Notes under the pieces: model-generated
Told to the model about the DNA's origin: nothing
The model's database searches: none
What the model saw: only the letters and a program-made list of their open reading frames with translations
Shown here: positions 16,345-25,089 of the stretch, piece by piece
How the letters are laid out: each line of letters opens with the position of its first letter
How positions within the stretch are numbered: position 1 is the first letter of the stretch
Position numbers and translations under genes: made by a program
NCBI GenBank assembly: GCA_014190235.1
Contig: BJGC01000001.1
Location: 1-44,549, forward strand
Reading direction: 5' to 3'
Source of the DNA: Actinomycetes bacterium
GTDB taxonomy: Bacteria > Actinomycetota > Acidimicrobiia > Acidimicrobiales > Ilumatobacteraceae
DNA length: 44,549 nt

Positions 16345-17016
16345 GTGTCGAGCAATCTCCCATTAACCCCTCTTGATTGGACTCTCAGTGATTATGTAGG
16401 GACAGCCCGTCAGTTTCATGCAATGGATCTGGACTGGCAACGTGGTGTGTGGCTATGTCGACCAACAGATACCGCTTTGGTGCTGGGGTCCGCTCAAGAT
16501 GAATCGGATATCGATCAAGAGCGTGCTCAACTAGATGGAATCGATATCGTGCGGCGCCGAAGCGGTGGCGGCGCGGTGTATCTCAGTTCTGCATCTGCCG
16601 TGTGGATTGATGTTGTCATTACGCGCGGAGATGCGCATTGGGTAGACGATGTTTCACAAAGTGCGTTGTGGTTGGGACATGCATGGTGTGCAGTGTTGGA
16701 GCAATTTGGAATTGCCGATCTCGAGGTGTACAACGCATCAATGCTGAAATCTGTTGTGTCGCGATCAGTGTGTTTTGCTGGCATGGCCTCGGGGGAGGTT
16801 CTTTCGGGCGGGCGCAAAGTCGTGGGGATTAGTCAGCGACGAAATCGCGACGGCGCGCGATTTCAGTGCGTGTTGTATCGCCAATGGCGCCCCGAAGAAT
16901 ACGCGCACCTTTTTGTGAGCGAAGCAGTGCGAGACGCTGTGCTCTCCCTCGACGTGATCGAAGTGCCGTGTGAACCAGGCGATGTGTTCGTGGCACTTGC
17001 TGCTCAGCTTGGCTAA
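16345..17016 (+). CDS. Lipoate/biotin protein ligase fold protein (LplA-like)
   Basis: A 223-residue protein of the BPL/LplA/LipB superfamily. The substrate-binding motif RRRSGGGAVYL lies near residue 60, and the conserved lysine region SGGRKVVGISQRR follows about 90 residues later. Members attach lipoate or octanoate to carrier lysines. Sequence alone does not tell ligase from octanoyltransferase or a substrate-transfer variant. The start is the GTG at 16345 with a purine-rich GGCAAGAGCGAAG upstream; the longer frame reads into the HNH gene. It is the last gene before the mra cluster. Confidence 0.8.
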   Translation: MSSNLPLTPLDWTLSDYVGTARQFHAMDLDWQRGVWLCRPTDTALVLGSAQDESDIDQERAQLDGIDIVRRRSGGGAVYLSSASAVWIDVVITRGDAHWVDDVSQSALWLGHAWCAVLEQFGIADLEVYNASMLKSVVSRSVCFAGMASGEVLSGGRKVVGISQRRNRDGARFQCVLYRQWRPEEYAHLFVSEAVRDAVLSLDVIEVPCEPGDVFVALAAQLG

Positions 17017-17033
17017 CCCCGCGCTAACCCCGC
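17012..17033. repeat. Tandem 11-base duplication
   Basis: GCTAACCCCGC occurs twice in tandem, covering the stop codon of the LplA-like gene. It is short and could be chance or a small slippage event. Confidence 0.5.
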
Positions 17034-17140
17034 ACGAATCACGCCTCCGGGCGATGTAACGATTCGTTATTGAGTCTTCCCGACCGTGGGGCACCCCCGG
17101 TTTCGGCCCAAAAAGACTTCTCCTTGATGACGCATCTCTA

Positions 17141-17211
17141 AGGGGCATGGTGGGGTTAAGGTGGATAAAAAAGGGGATAAATGGTTGACAGTGGGGACTA
17201 GTGGGGATAAT
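17141..17211 (+). promoter_or_regulatory. Array of 10-base-spaced MraZ-type boxes
   Basis: GGGG-containing or TGG-containing units start at 17141, 17151, 17162, 17172, 17182, 17192 and 17202, that is, nearly every 10 bases. The clearest are TGGGGTTAAG, TGGGGACTAG and TGGGGATAAT. MraZ of E. coli binds direct TGGGN repeats with 5-base spacers in its own promoter, so the period matches. The array covers the mraZ promoter, as expected for autoregulation. Assignment is by pattern only. Confidence 0.7.
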
Positions 17212-17213
17212 GT
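17185..17213 (+). promoter_or_regulatory. Sigma-70-type promoter of the mra/dcw cluster
   Basis: TTGACA at 17185-17190 (perfect -35), a 17-base spacer, then TAATGT at 17208-17213 (near-perfect -10). Transcription should start near 17220, giving a leader of about 40 bases before mraZ. The boxes of the MraZ array overlap both elements. Confidence 0.8.
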
Positions 17214-17259
17214 GTTGGGCGGAGGGAAGCGGTCCCCGCTTCCGTGGAGCGGAGAAGGT

Positions 17260-17676
17260 GTGTTTGTAGGAGTCCACGAGCGACAACTTGACCCCAAGGG
17301 TCGGCTTGCTCTGCCTGCTTCTTTTCGGCCGCGGCTAGAGCCTCGCTGTTACTTGGCATTTGGGCAGGACAAGTGTGTTGACGTTTTAACTGCTGAAGCC
17401 TTTGACCAAGTTGTTCAAGAGACATTGAACAAAGTTCGTTCAGGTGAAATCAATCGCAATCAACAGCGTGCATTGGCTGCCAACACCGTCGAAGTATCGA
17501 TAGATGCGCAGGGTCGAATCAATATCGAAGAGAAGTTACGCGAATACGCCGGACTATCACTGAACACAAAGGTCATTGTTGCTGGCTCATTCGACCGCGT
17601 TGAAATTTGGGACCCAACGAGACACCAACGAATTACTGATGCAGGCACACAGCAAATTGCTGGAGATAGCAAGTGA
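17260..17676 (+). CDS. mraZ: MraZ, transcriptional regulator of the mra/dcw cluster
   Basis: A 138-residue protein with two AbrB-like half-domains, marked by DPKGRLALP and DAQGRINIE. MraZ forms a ring-shaped oligomer that binds repeated boxes in its own promoter and represses the division and wall cluster. The start is the GTG at 17260, with a GGAGAAGG ribosome-binding site at 17251-17258; the frame is open to 17161, but that part is the promoter itself. The first gene of the cluster, followed by a 176-base structured leader before rsmH. Confidence 0.95.
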   Translation: MFVGVHERQLDPKGRLALPASFRPRLEPRCYLAFGQDKCVDVLTAEAFDQVVQETLNKVRSGEINRNQQRALAANTVEVSIDAQGRINIEEKLREYAGLSLNTKVIVAGSFDRVEIWDPTRHQRITDAGTQQIAGDSK

Positions 17677-17852
17677 TGCGTGATGTACGCAGTGAATCTT
17701 TATACACAACAACCATGTCGAGGACTCCGGTCCTTGGCAGTTTCCCGGATGGCACGGTGTGCAGCTTTAACTCCGCCCGCTGTCATCGCGTCCATTCCGG
17801 GGAGAAATCCCGGGGACATTTGCTGTTCGGGAAACTGCCAAGGACCGGCGTT
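17677..17852 (+). ncRNA. Structured leader RNA of rsmH (candidate mraW motif)
   Basis: The 176 bases between mraZ and rsmH hold a small hairpin, TGCGT/ACGCA at 17677-17691, and then a long one. Arms 17727-17747 and 17828-17848 are 21-base perfect complements around an 80-base loop. The loop itself can fold (GCAC/GTGC at 17752-17762; CCGGG/CCCGG near 17794-17812). The right arm contains AAGGA at 17840-17844, the apparent ribosome-binding site of rsmH, which would pair with TCCTT in the left arm. A conserved RNA called mraW is known upstream of this gene in actinobacteria; identity with it is a proposal, not shown. The frame is open across the leader, but this is not coding by family comparison. 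Confidence 0.7.
17727..17848. repeat. 21-base perfect inverted repeat in the rsmH leader
   Basis: Arms at 17727-17747 and 17828-17848 are exact reverse complements, with an 80-base spacer. The left arm starts CCGGTCCTTGGC and the right arm ends GCCAAGGACCGG. Confidence 0.95.
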
Positions 17853-18800
17853 GTGAGCAACAACATGTTTACGCATGAACCCGTCATGCTGGCCGAGATT
17901 CTGGATGTGTTTTCGGATCTCTCAGGCGGAGTATTTTTTGATGCGACTTTGGGTGGAGCGGGACACGCACAAGCGGTGCTTGAGGCTCATCCAAAAATTG
18001 AACTTCTCGGCATCGATCGCGATGAGCATGCAATTGCATTTGCTCGCGAGAGATTGTCTGTTTTTAGCGAGCGTGTCACCCTCCGGCACGCTCGCTTTGA
18101 TCGCGTTGCTGAAGTGTTGACACAGACCAATACCCACTCACTCGCTGGAGTGTTATTTGATCTTGGCGTGTCATCTCCTCAGTTGGATCATGCAGATCGC
18201 GGGTTTTCATATCGCCACGATTCACCACTTGATATGCGAATGGATCAATCGCAGTCTTTCAATGCACTTCAGGTCGTCAATGAATTCACAGCAGAACATC
18301 TCGTCCAAATATTAAAAGAGAATGCTGACGAAAGATTTGCTGGGCGAATTGCCAAAGCAATTGTCCGATCCCGTCCAATACTTACAACTCTTGAGTTAGC
18401 TGAAGTGGTCATCACGGCGATTCCCGCTGCCGCCAGACGTCGTGGTGGCCACCCGGCAAAGCGCACTTTTCAAGCAATTCGCATTGAAGTGAATCATGAG
18501 CTTGCCGTACTCCCCGTTGCTCTTTCGAGTGCCATAGATGCACTTGCTCCTGGCGCACGATTGGCAGTTCTGACGTATCATTCCGGCGAGGATCGCATCG
18601 CAAAGAGCATCATGCGTGATGCCGAGACAGGTGGGTGCGCTTGCCCAGCAACGCTGCCCTGCGTATGTGGACGAAAGGCACTTGTTCGACGGGTGCGCAC
18701 TCCAAAGACACCCTCCGATGCTGAGCAGACTATTAATCGCCGTTCAACAGCAGCGCGTCTACGGGTGGTCGAGCGTCTTGACTCTGGGCTGGAGATATAG
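17853..18800 (+). CDS. rsmH: 16S rRNA (cytosine-1402-N4) methyltransferase
   Basis: A SAM-dependent methyltransferase of about 315 residues (formerly MraW). It begins MFTHEPVMLAEIL after four codons, then DATLGGAGHAQAVL and GIDRDEHAI for SAM, and later FDLGVSSPQLDHADRGFSY and HPAKRTFQAIRIEVN. It methylates C1402 in the ribosomal P site. GTG 17853 is preferred because AAGGA lies 8 bases upstream; ATG 17865 is the alternative. The cysteine-rich insertion CACPATLPCVCG near residue 265 is typical. Its ribosome-binding site is sequestered in the leader hairpin. Confidence 0.95.
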   Translation: MSNNMFTHEPVMLAEILDVFSDLSGGVFFDATLGGAGHAQAVLEAHPKIELLGIDRDEHAIAFARERLSVFSERVTLRHARFDRVAEVLTQTNTHSLAGVLFDLGVSSPQLDHADRGFSYRHDSPLDMRMDQSQSFNALQVVNEFTAEHLVQILKENADERFAGRIAKAIVRSRPILTTLELAEVVITAIPAAARRRGGHPAKRTFQAIRIEVNHELAVLPVALSSAIDALAPGARLAVLTYHSGEDRIAKSIMRDAETGGCACPATLPCVCGRKALVRRVRTPKTPSDAEQTINRRSTAARLRVVERLDSGLEI

Positions 18801-18802
18801 CC

Positions 18803-19267
18803 GTGGCACTCGCATTCAGGCAGCCATTTGGGTTGGAGCAACCGCAAAAAATATCGAAGCCCTCTTTGACCGTTGTTCCAAGAACACGAATGTATGTGAG
18901 CAGAACAATGGCTTTTATATTTGTCCTCACGGTATTATTCGGTGCCGTTGTTGCACTGCGAACATATATGGCGCAGCAACAAATGCGCTTAGATACAATT
19001 AGTCGCGACATAGAACGATCACGCAATTACTTTGACGAGTTGCGTGCTATTCGTGCAGAACTGCAGTCCCCGAGTGTTCTTTTGCAAAAGGCGCGTATTA
19101 TCGGCATGGTCCCTGTTTGGGGAACGAAGGTTTTAGAAATCCCTGCTGACGTTGCGGCCGAGGTCGCTGCCACTGTCGGAAAAGTGGATGTTGATGTCGC
19201 AGATGGAGCAGGATCACCTCTCGAAGAATTTGGAAAACTGAAGGCAAAAACGGGAAGTATTCGATGA
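18803..19267 (+). CDS. ftsL: FtsL/DivIC-type division protein
   Basis: A 154-residue bitopic protein in the usual ftsL place between rsmH and ftsI. A cytoplasmic N-terminus of about 34 residues is followed by one membrane helix (about 35-53, AFIFVLTVLFGAVVALRTY), then a heptad-like segment QQQMRLDTISRDIERSRNYFDELRAIRAEL. In the divisome FtsL works with FtsB/DivIC and FtsQ to activate FtsWI. Sequence conservation in this family is low, so the name rests on size, topology and context. It overlaps ftsI by four bases. Confidence 0.82.
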   Translation: MALAFRQPFGLEQPQKISKPSLTVVPRTRMYVSRTMAFIFVLTVLFGAVVALRTYMAQQQMRLDTISRDIERSRNYFDELRAIRAELQSPSVLLQKARIIGMVPVWGTKVLEIPADVAAEVAATVGKVDVDVADGAGSPLEEFGKLKAKTGSIR

Positions 19268-21204
19268 GGGCTCCCCGCACAAGTCGCGCAATCGCCGCAT
19301 TGTCGTTGCGTTATCGCGCTGCACCATCTAGTAGTCGATCGACTCAGGGGCGTTCAGCAGCTCATCGACCCACAAGTCGTCCCGTTAGTCGCTCAACTTC
19401 AAGTCGAACGCCTCCGCCACAACGTGCGCAAAAGAATTCAGTCAAAGAAGCATCGGTTGTTGTTGACAAACGGATTCACTTTCGTCTGGCATTTTCTTTA
19501 GTGGTTTTTATCATCGTTTTTGTTCTGATATTGGGAAGAACAGTGATGTTGCAGACAATCAGTCGAGACTCTCTTCACGCAGCCAGTATCGACCAACGAA
19601 CACGCACGGTCGTTTTGCGCGCTGATCGTGGCGCAATATTTGATCGAAATGGACACGAGATTGCACTCTCGGTACCGAGCCAAACACTGTTTGTCGATCC
19701 TCGTATGGTGACAGATCCGATTGGGACAGCTCGCGCGATTGCCGGAATATTGCAGATCACTCCTGAGCGTGAAGCGAAGATTCAACAGGTGTTGACAGAC
19801 AAGGCGAGTGCTTTTTTGTATCTTGCTCGGCAAGTCGATAAATCAACCGCGGATACCGTTTTAGCACTTGGTCTTCCAGGGGTATCGTCGTATGAAGAAC
19901 CCATGCGTGTTGTTGAAAGTGGTGTTGCCGGGGCAGTGATCGGACGTACAGATCCAGATGGCGTCGGAACTGCAGGGCTTGAGCTGCAATACGACAAAAT
20001 TCTAGCGGGCGTTGATGGAGTGAGCACGCGGGAACTTGATGGCCGCGGTAATTCGATGACGAATAGCAGTCCAAACGGAAATTCAGGAAAACCCGGAGAT
20101 GATTTAGTTCTGACGATTGACAAGTCTCTGCAGTTTCAAACTGACCAAGCATTAATTCAACGCGTGACCCAACTAAGTGCAAAAGCGGGAACTGTCATCA
20201 TGATGAACTCGCGCACTGGCGAAATATATGCGATGTCAAATGTGCGACGGGCACTTGATGGAACGGTTGGGTTAGCAACAGGAAACTTTGCTGCGGTTGA
20301 AGCCCACGAACCTGGCTCAGTAGCAAAAGTTTTTAGTGTGAGTTCGGCGCTTGACTTGGGGAGGGCTACCGAAGATTCTTCGTACAAGGTTCCCGGCTCT
20401 TTGCGGGTCGACAAGTTTACAATTCGTGATGCGTATTCTCACGGCTTAATATCAATGACCACTCGGGATATCGTGCGTGATAGTTCAAACCTTGGCGCAG
20501 TGAAAATCAGCGAGACAGTAACGCTTGATGAAAAACGTAACTATCTACGGGCATTCGGGTTTGGCGAGAAAACTGGACTGCAATATCCGGGTGAGAGTAG
20601 GGGAATCTTGCGACCAATAAAAGACTGGTACGGCACCCAAAAAATAACCGTGGACTATGGCTACGGTTACGCCACGACACCGTTGCAGATGTTGGCTGGT
20701 GTAAATGTTGTGGCCAATGGTGGTCAATACGTGGCCCCGAAACTCATTAAAGGAATAATTGATGAAGATGGAGTGATCCATGACACTGCCGCCTCAGCAA
20801 CACATCAAGTTCTAAAAGAATCAACGGCGACAACTATGACAAGCCTGCTCAAGGAAGTTGTCTGCGCAGGTACCGGAAAACTTGCACAAGTTAAGGGAAT
20901 GAAAGTGGCTGGCAAGACGGGCACAGGATACAAAGCACAGGCAAATGGTACCTACACAACCAATACTGGTGGACGAAAGTATTTCGCTTCGTTTGTCGGT
21001 TATTTCCCTGCAGACGACCCTCAAATTACGATGCTTGTCAATATTGATGAACCCAATGGAAATACTCGCGAACGATTTGGCGGAACTGCGGCGGCAACTG
21101 TTTTTTCTCGCCTGGCAGAGGTCGCAATACACGAGTTGCAGATACCTCCAACGGGAGTTGGTAGCGGCTGTCGAAAACTCTCCGCCACAGCGAGTTCACA
21201 CTGA
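19264..21204 (+). CDS. ftsI: Septal peptidoglycan transpeptidase FtsI (PBP3/PBP2b class)
   Basis: A 646-residue class B penicillin-binding protein. A basic, Arg/Ser/Pro-rich cytoplasmic tail of about 75 residues is followed by one membrane helix (about 77-97) and the pedestal domain starting RGAIFDRNGHEIALS. The transpeptidase domain has the active-site SVAK at 352-355, SSN at 407-409 and KTGT at 551-554. No PASTA repeats follow, in contrast to many Gram-positive homologues. It crosslinks septal wall with FtsW. Start and stop are consistent with tight operon packing. Confidence 0.95.
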   Translation: MRAPRTSRAIAALSLRYRAAPSSSRSTQGRSAAHRPTSRPVSRSTSSRTPPPQRAQKNSVKEASVVVDKRIHFRLAFSLVVFIIVFVLILGRTVMLQTISRDSLHAASIDQRTRTVVLRADRGAIFDRNGHEIALSVPSQTLFVDPRMVTDPIGTARAIAGILQITPEREAKIQQVLTDKASAFLYLARQVDKSTADTVLALGLPGVSSYEEPMRVVESGVAGAVIGRTDPDGVGTAGLELQYDKILAGVDGVSTRELDGRGNSMTNSSPNGNSGKPGDDLVLTIDKSLQFQTDQALIQRVTQLSAKAGTVIMMNSRTGEIYAMSNVRRALDGTVGLATGNFAAVEAHEPGSVAKVFSVSSALDLGRATEDSSYKVPGSLRVDKFTIRDAYSHGLISMTTRDIVRDSSNLGAVKISETVTLDEKRNYLRAFGFGEKTGLQYPGESRGILRPIKDWYGTQKITVDYGYGYATTPLQMLAGVNVVANGGQYVAPKLIKGIIDEDGVIHDTAASATHQVLKESTATTMTSLLKEVVCAGTGKLAQVKGMKVAGKTGTGYKAQANGTYTTNTGGRKYFASFVGYFPADDPQITMLVNIDEPNGNTRERFGGTAAATVFSRLAEVAIHELQIPPTGVGSGCRKLSATASSH

Positions 21205-21221
21205 CAGGTGATGGAGATTTG

Positions 21222-22673
21222 ATGATGGCGGCTCAAGCAGAATGCAAGACCCTGACAGTGCAGGAGCTCTGCGCGCAAACTAAGGCGTCGGAATATGTTA
21301 TTTCTGGTGTCTCAAATCGTTTGGTGAGCGGAATCACAATGGATTCACGCTCTGTCGTTGAAGGGGATTTGTTCTGCTGCGTGCGTGGGGCAAACTTTGA
21401 TGGCCATGCTTTTGCAGTCACTGCCGTTGAAGGTGGTGCATCAGCTTTGTTGGTCGAGCACTATCTCCCAGAAGTTGAGAACGTTTCACAAATCATTGTT
21501 GCCAATGTTCGCGAAGTAATTGGTCACTATGCAAAAACGCTGTATGGCGACCCCTCCACAAAGCTGAGAGTCGTCGGAATCACCGGGACAAATGGCAAGA
21601 CAACAACTGCGTCAATATTGTCATCGATTCTCAATGCTGCAGGAGTAACGAGTCAGGCGCTTGGGACCTTAACGAATGAACGCACAACTCCAGAAGCACC
21701 TATTCTTCAAAGGCAACTCGCACAAGCCGCTGAAAACGACATGCAAGTAGTGATTATGGAAGTCACATCACATGCAATTGACCAAAGTCGTATCAACGGC
21801 ATCCAGTTTGAAGTAGCGGTGTTTACGAACATCAGTCGCGATCACTTGGACTACCACGAAACGCAAGAAGCATATTTTGCGGCAAAGGCAGCGTTATTTC
21901 GCCAAGATCACGCCATTCGTGCGGTGGTCAATAAGGACGACACTCGTGGTCGCTTACTGTTTGATGCGGCAACAATTCCAATGGCAACATTTTCATTGGA
22001 CGATATTGCGGCAGTTAAAATAACTGCTTCGTCAATTGAGTTTGAGTGGGAGGGAGTAAGTATCGCAGCCCCAATTGGTGGGAGATTTAATGTGATGAAT
22101 CTTCTTGCCGCTTGTACTGTCGCACGTGAGTTAGGACTCACGCCTAAAGAGATTGCTCGCGCAGCGACTCAGGTTCAATCAGTTCCGGGAAGATTTGAGC
22201 GAGTCGATGCTGGGCAAGACTTTACTGTGGTTGTTGATTTTGCCCATACGCCCGAGGGTTTGGCAGAAGTATTACAAGCAGGACGTGCTGTCTGCGCCGG
22301 ACGTGTGCATGTTGTGTTTGGATGCGGGGGCGACCGAGATTCTGGCAAAAGGCCTCTCATGGGTGGCGTTGCCGCGCAATACGCTGACAACGTGATGGTG
22401 ACATCAGACAATCCCCGAACCGAGGATCCTCTTGACATCATCAAACAAATACTCGGAGGTATTCCGGCGAGTGCGCCGTGCATTGTGAAGAGCAATTCAG
22501 ACCGTCGGGCAGCGATCTCAGATGCTTTGCAATCTGCGCACATGGGTGACATTGTGATTGTTGCCGGAAAAGGGCATGAGACCACGCAAGAGTTTGCCCA
22601 CCACCGTGAAGAGTTTGATGATGTTGCCGTGGTACGTGATTTACTGAACTTGCGGATTGGAGGGCCCGCATGA
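21222..22673 (+). CDS. murE: UDP-MurNAc-tripeptide synthetase MurE
   Basis: A 483-residue Mur ligase that adds the third amino acid of the wall peptide. The ATP loop is GTNGKTTT near 122-129; SHAIDQSRINGIQFEVAVFTN follows, and TSDNPRTEDP near 400 carries the DNPR motif that marks meso-diaminopimelate as the substrate. The start ATG at 21222 has GGAG five bases upstream. Its stop overlaps the start of mraY, so no murF intervenes, unlike the common murE-murF-mraY order. Confidence 0.95.
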   Translation: MMAAQAECKTLTVQELCAQTKASEYVISGVSNRLVSGITMDSRSVVEGDLFCCVRGANFDGHAFAVTAVEGGASALLVEHYLPEVENVSQIIVANVREVIGHYAKTLYGDPSTKLRVVGITGTNGKTTTASILSSILNAAGVTSQALGTLTNERTTPEAPILQRQLAQAAENDMQVVIMEVTSHAIDQSRINGIQFEVAVFTNISRDHLDYHETQEAYFAAKAALFRQDHAIRAVVNKDDTRGRLLFDAATIPMATFSLDDIAAVKITASSIEFEWEGVSIAAPIGGRFNVMNLLAACTVARELGLTPKEIARAATQVQSVPGRFERVDAGQDFTVVVDFAHTPEGLAEVLQAGRAVCAGRVHVVFGCGGDRDSGKRPLMGGVAAQYADNVMVTSDNPRTEDPLDIIKQILGGIPASAPCIVKSNSDRRAAISDALQSAHMGDIVIVAGKGHETTQEFAHHREEFDDVAVVRDLLNLRIGGPA

Positions 22674-23731
22674 TTGCCGTCTTACTTTCTGGCGCGGTGG
22701 CGATGGCTCTATCGTTAGCGGCGACCCGCTTGCTGATGCGATTTTTTGCGAATCTTGGAGTTGGGCAGCCCATCTTGGGCAAAGAGGACAACGGCCCCGT
22801 GCATCACATGGCAAAACAAGGAACACCAACGATGGGTGGCACAGCCATTATCGGATCAGCGTTTATCGGCTGGGTGGTCGCGCATTTGCGTCACGGTCTG
22901 GCGTTTTCTGATCAAGCACTCATCATGTGGCTAGGTATTGCAATTTTGGCTGTCATGGGATTTCTTGACGACTATCTCAAAGTGCGTTACGCGCATAATC
23001 GTGGAATATTTTGGAAAAAGAAAGGGTACATAACATTCGGAATTGTTGTGGCGGTGATGACTCTCATGCTGACGAGCACAGGAGTCAGTGAAACATTGTC
23101 GTTTACTCGCTGGAATCTTCCTGGATGGCAATTGCAGCCCGTCATCTGGGTCGTTTGGACATCTTTGATGGTGTGGGCAACGACCAATGCAGTCAATGTC
23201 ACAGATGGTCTAGATGGACTGGCCGCCGGTTCTGCGTTATTTGGGTTTTTGGCATTCACGATTATTGCTTATTGGGCATTTCGTAATCCCACTATCTATC
23301 AGTTAGTGAATCCGCTTGACCTTGCTGTGATGTCAGCGGCGTTGGCGGGAGCATGCGGTGGGTTTTTATGGTGGAATGCGGCACCGGCGCGAATTTTTAT
23401 GGGTGATGTCGGGGCACTGGGAATAGGTGCGGCACTTGGCATGATGGCGGTAGCGACCAATACACAGTTGCTGCTGCCACTAATTTGCGCACTCAACGTG
23501 ATGGAGGCTGGATCGGTTGCAATACAGATGACCGTGTTCAAAGCATCTGGTCGTAAAAAAAGACTCTTTCGAATGTCACCCATTCACCATCATTTTGAAC
23601 TGAAGGGATGGCCTGAGACGACGGTGATTATCCGTTTTTGGATTATTTCCGGTATTTGCGTTGCGGCATCATTGGCGATATTTATTGCAGATTTCACGCG
23701 TCTTTCAGACTTAACACGAGGCCTCAAGTAA
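22670..23731 (+). CDS. mraY: Phospho-MurNAc-pentapeptide transferase MraY
   Basis: A 353-residue integral membrane protein with about 10 helices that links phospho-MurNAc-pentapeptide to undecaprenyl phosphate to make lipid I. Family motifs are HHMAKQGTPTMGG, the catalytic GFLDDYLKV, NAVNVTDGLDGLAAG, and MSPIHHHFELKGW near the C-terminus. The ATGA overlap with murE and a one-base overlap with murD (TAATG) show translational coupling. Confidence 0.96.
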   Translation: MIAVLLSGAVAMALSLAATRLLMRFFANLGVGQPILGKEDNGPVHHMAKQGTPTMGGTAIIGSAFIGWVVAHLRHGLAFSDQALIMWLGIAILAVMGFLDDYLKVRYAHNRGIFWKKKGYITFGIVVAVMTLMLTSTGVSETLSFTRWNLPGWQLQPVIWVVWTSLMVWATTNAVNVTDGLDGLAAGSALFGFLAFTIIAYWAFRNPTIYQLVNPLDLAVMSAALAGACGGFLWWNAAPARIFMGDVGALGIGAALGMMAVATNTQLLLPLICALNVMEAGSVAIQMTVFKASGRKKRLFRMSPIHHHFELKGWPETTVIIRFWIISGICVAASLAIFIADFTRLSDLTRGLK

Positions 23732-25089
23732 TGAGACGAGCAGCCGTCTACGGACTAGGGATTGCGGGCCAAGCAACTGCCAAAGCGATGAGCGCAAGAG
23801 GGATTGGCGTGCGAGTTGGCGATGATGATGAATCTGAAAATCTTCAAAACTTTGCAGAGAGCATAGATTCGCCATTCACTCGCGTGCATGATGCCAAAAC
23901 GTTGCGAACTTTCTTGCACAACGTCGAAGTGCTTGTGCCAGCACCTGGTGTTGCTCCCTCGCATCCAGTTCTTCTTGCAGCGCGGGCCCAGCGGATTGCT
24001 GTGCGCTCCGAAATTGATATCGCTTATGAATGGGAGCAAGACAGAGTCGGTGGTGCACGACCAATATTGGCGGTCACAGGAACTGATGGCAAGACAACGA
24101 CAACAATGTTGGCTGCCGCGTTAATCCGTGGTGCCGGCAAGCGTGTGGCAGAAGTGGGCAACACCGATCTTCCATTTATTGCCGCGCTGGAGCAAAACAT
24201 TGATGTCTTCGTTGTCGAATGTTCTAGTTTTCGTCTTGAGTTCACCCAAATGTTTCGGGCCTCTGCGAGCGTATGGCTCAATCTTGCACCAGACCATTTA
24301 GATTGGCACGGAAACCTTGAGAATTATGTGGCTTCTAAGCAAAAGATCTGGGCACATTCCGGCGAGGGAGACATTGCAATTGTTCCGGTTGAAAATGAGA
24401 TGATTCGCGACGCTGCACGTGCCTCAGGACTACGCACGGTCACCTTTGGATTAACTGGCGCTGACTATTGCGTCAAGGATGGAGTGCTTGTTGGGCCACA
24501 GGGGTCTATATGTGATGTATCTCACCTCTGGCGCGCACTACCGCATGACATTACAAATGCATTAGCCGCGTGCGCGCTCGTCCTTGAGTCGGGCGTCGCC
24601 GATCGCGCCACACTTGCATCGAGTTTGTCCTCCTTTGTTCTTGCTCACCATCGAATTGAGTTAGTAATGACTGATAAGGGTGTCTGCTGGTATGACGATT
24701 CGAAGGCGACGAGTCCTCATGCATCGTTGACGGCTATTAAAAGTTTTGAAAGTATCGTGCTAATAGCTGGGGGCCGCAATAAAGATCTTGATTTGACATT
24801 TTTGGCATCGGAACCAAAACGCATGCGCGGTGTGGTTGCAATTGGCGAAGACGCCGCACTGGTCGAAGCTGCATTTCAGGGCATTTGTGAAATACGTTCT
24901 GCCCAGACAATGAAACAAGCGGTCGAGCAGGCCGCAGCGATGGCAAAAAATGGTGATGCTGTTCTTTTGTCTCCGGCGTGTACGAGCTATGACTGGTATG
25001 CCAATTACAACGAACGTGGCGATGATTTTCAGCAATGCGTACGAGATTTATGCAGTAATCAATCCATCAATCAAGGGAGCAGAGAGTGA
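23731..25089 (+). CDS. murD: UDP-MurNAc-L-alanine:D-glutamate ligase MurD
   Basis: A 452-residue Mur ligase adding D-glutamate. An N-terminal Rossmann-like start RRAAVYGLGIAGQATAK, the ATP loop TGTDGKTTTT, NLAPDHLDWHG in the central domain, and a C-terminal domain with YDDSKATSPHAS are all visible. The frame is open to 23638, but mraY occupies it; ATG 23731 overlaps the mraY stop by one base. Normal length. Confidence 0.95.
   Translation: MRRAAVYGLGIAGQATAKAMSARGIGVRVGDDDESENLQNFAESIDSPFTRVHDAKTLRTFLHNVEVLVPAPGVAPSHPVLLAARAQRIAVRSEIDIAYEWEQDRVGGARPILAVTGTDGKTTTTMLAAALIRGAGKRVAEVGNTDLPFIAALEQNIDVFVVECSSFRLEFTQMFRASASVWLNLAPDHLDWHGNLENYVASKQKIWAHSGEGDIAIVPVENEMIRDAARASGLRTVTFGLTGADYCVKDGVLVGPQGSICDVSHLWRALPHDITNALAACALVLESGVADRATLASSLSSFVLAHHRIELVMTDKGVCWYDDSKATSPHASLTAIKSFESIVLIAGGRNKDLDLTFLASEPKRMRGVVAIGEDAALVEAAFQGICEIRSAQTMKQAVEQAAAMAKNGDAVLLSPACTSYDWYANYNERGDDFQQCVRDLCSNQSINQGSRE

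Noticed and set aside
17012-17033. Tandem 11-base repeat as an attachment site or regulatory element
   Set aside because: Too short, no integrase or tRNA nearby; probably slippage.
17161-17259. N-terminal extension of the mraZ frame
   Set aside because: It is the promoter and MraZ-box region, and the GTG at 17260 has a proper ribosome-binding site and matches the family N-terminus.
17673-17852. In-frame 60-codon extension of rsmH through the leader
   Set aside because: No RsmH member has such an extension, and the perfect inverted repeat is better explained as RNA structure.
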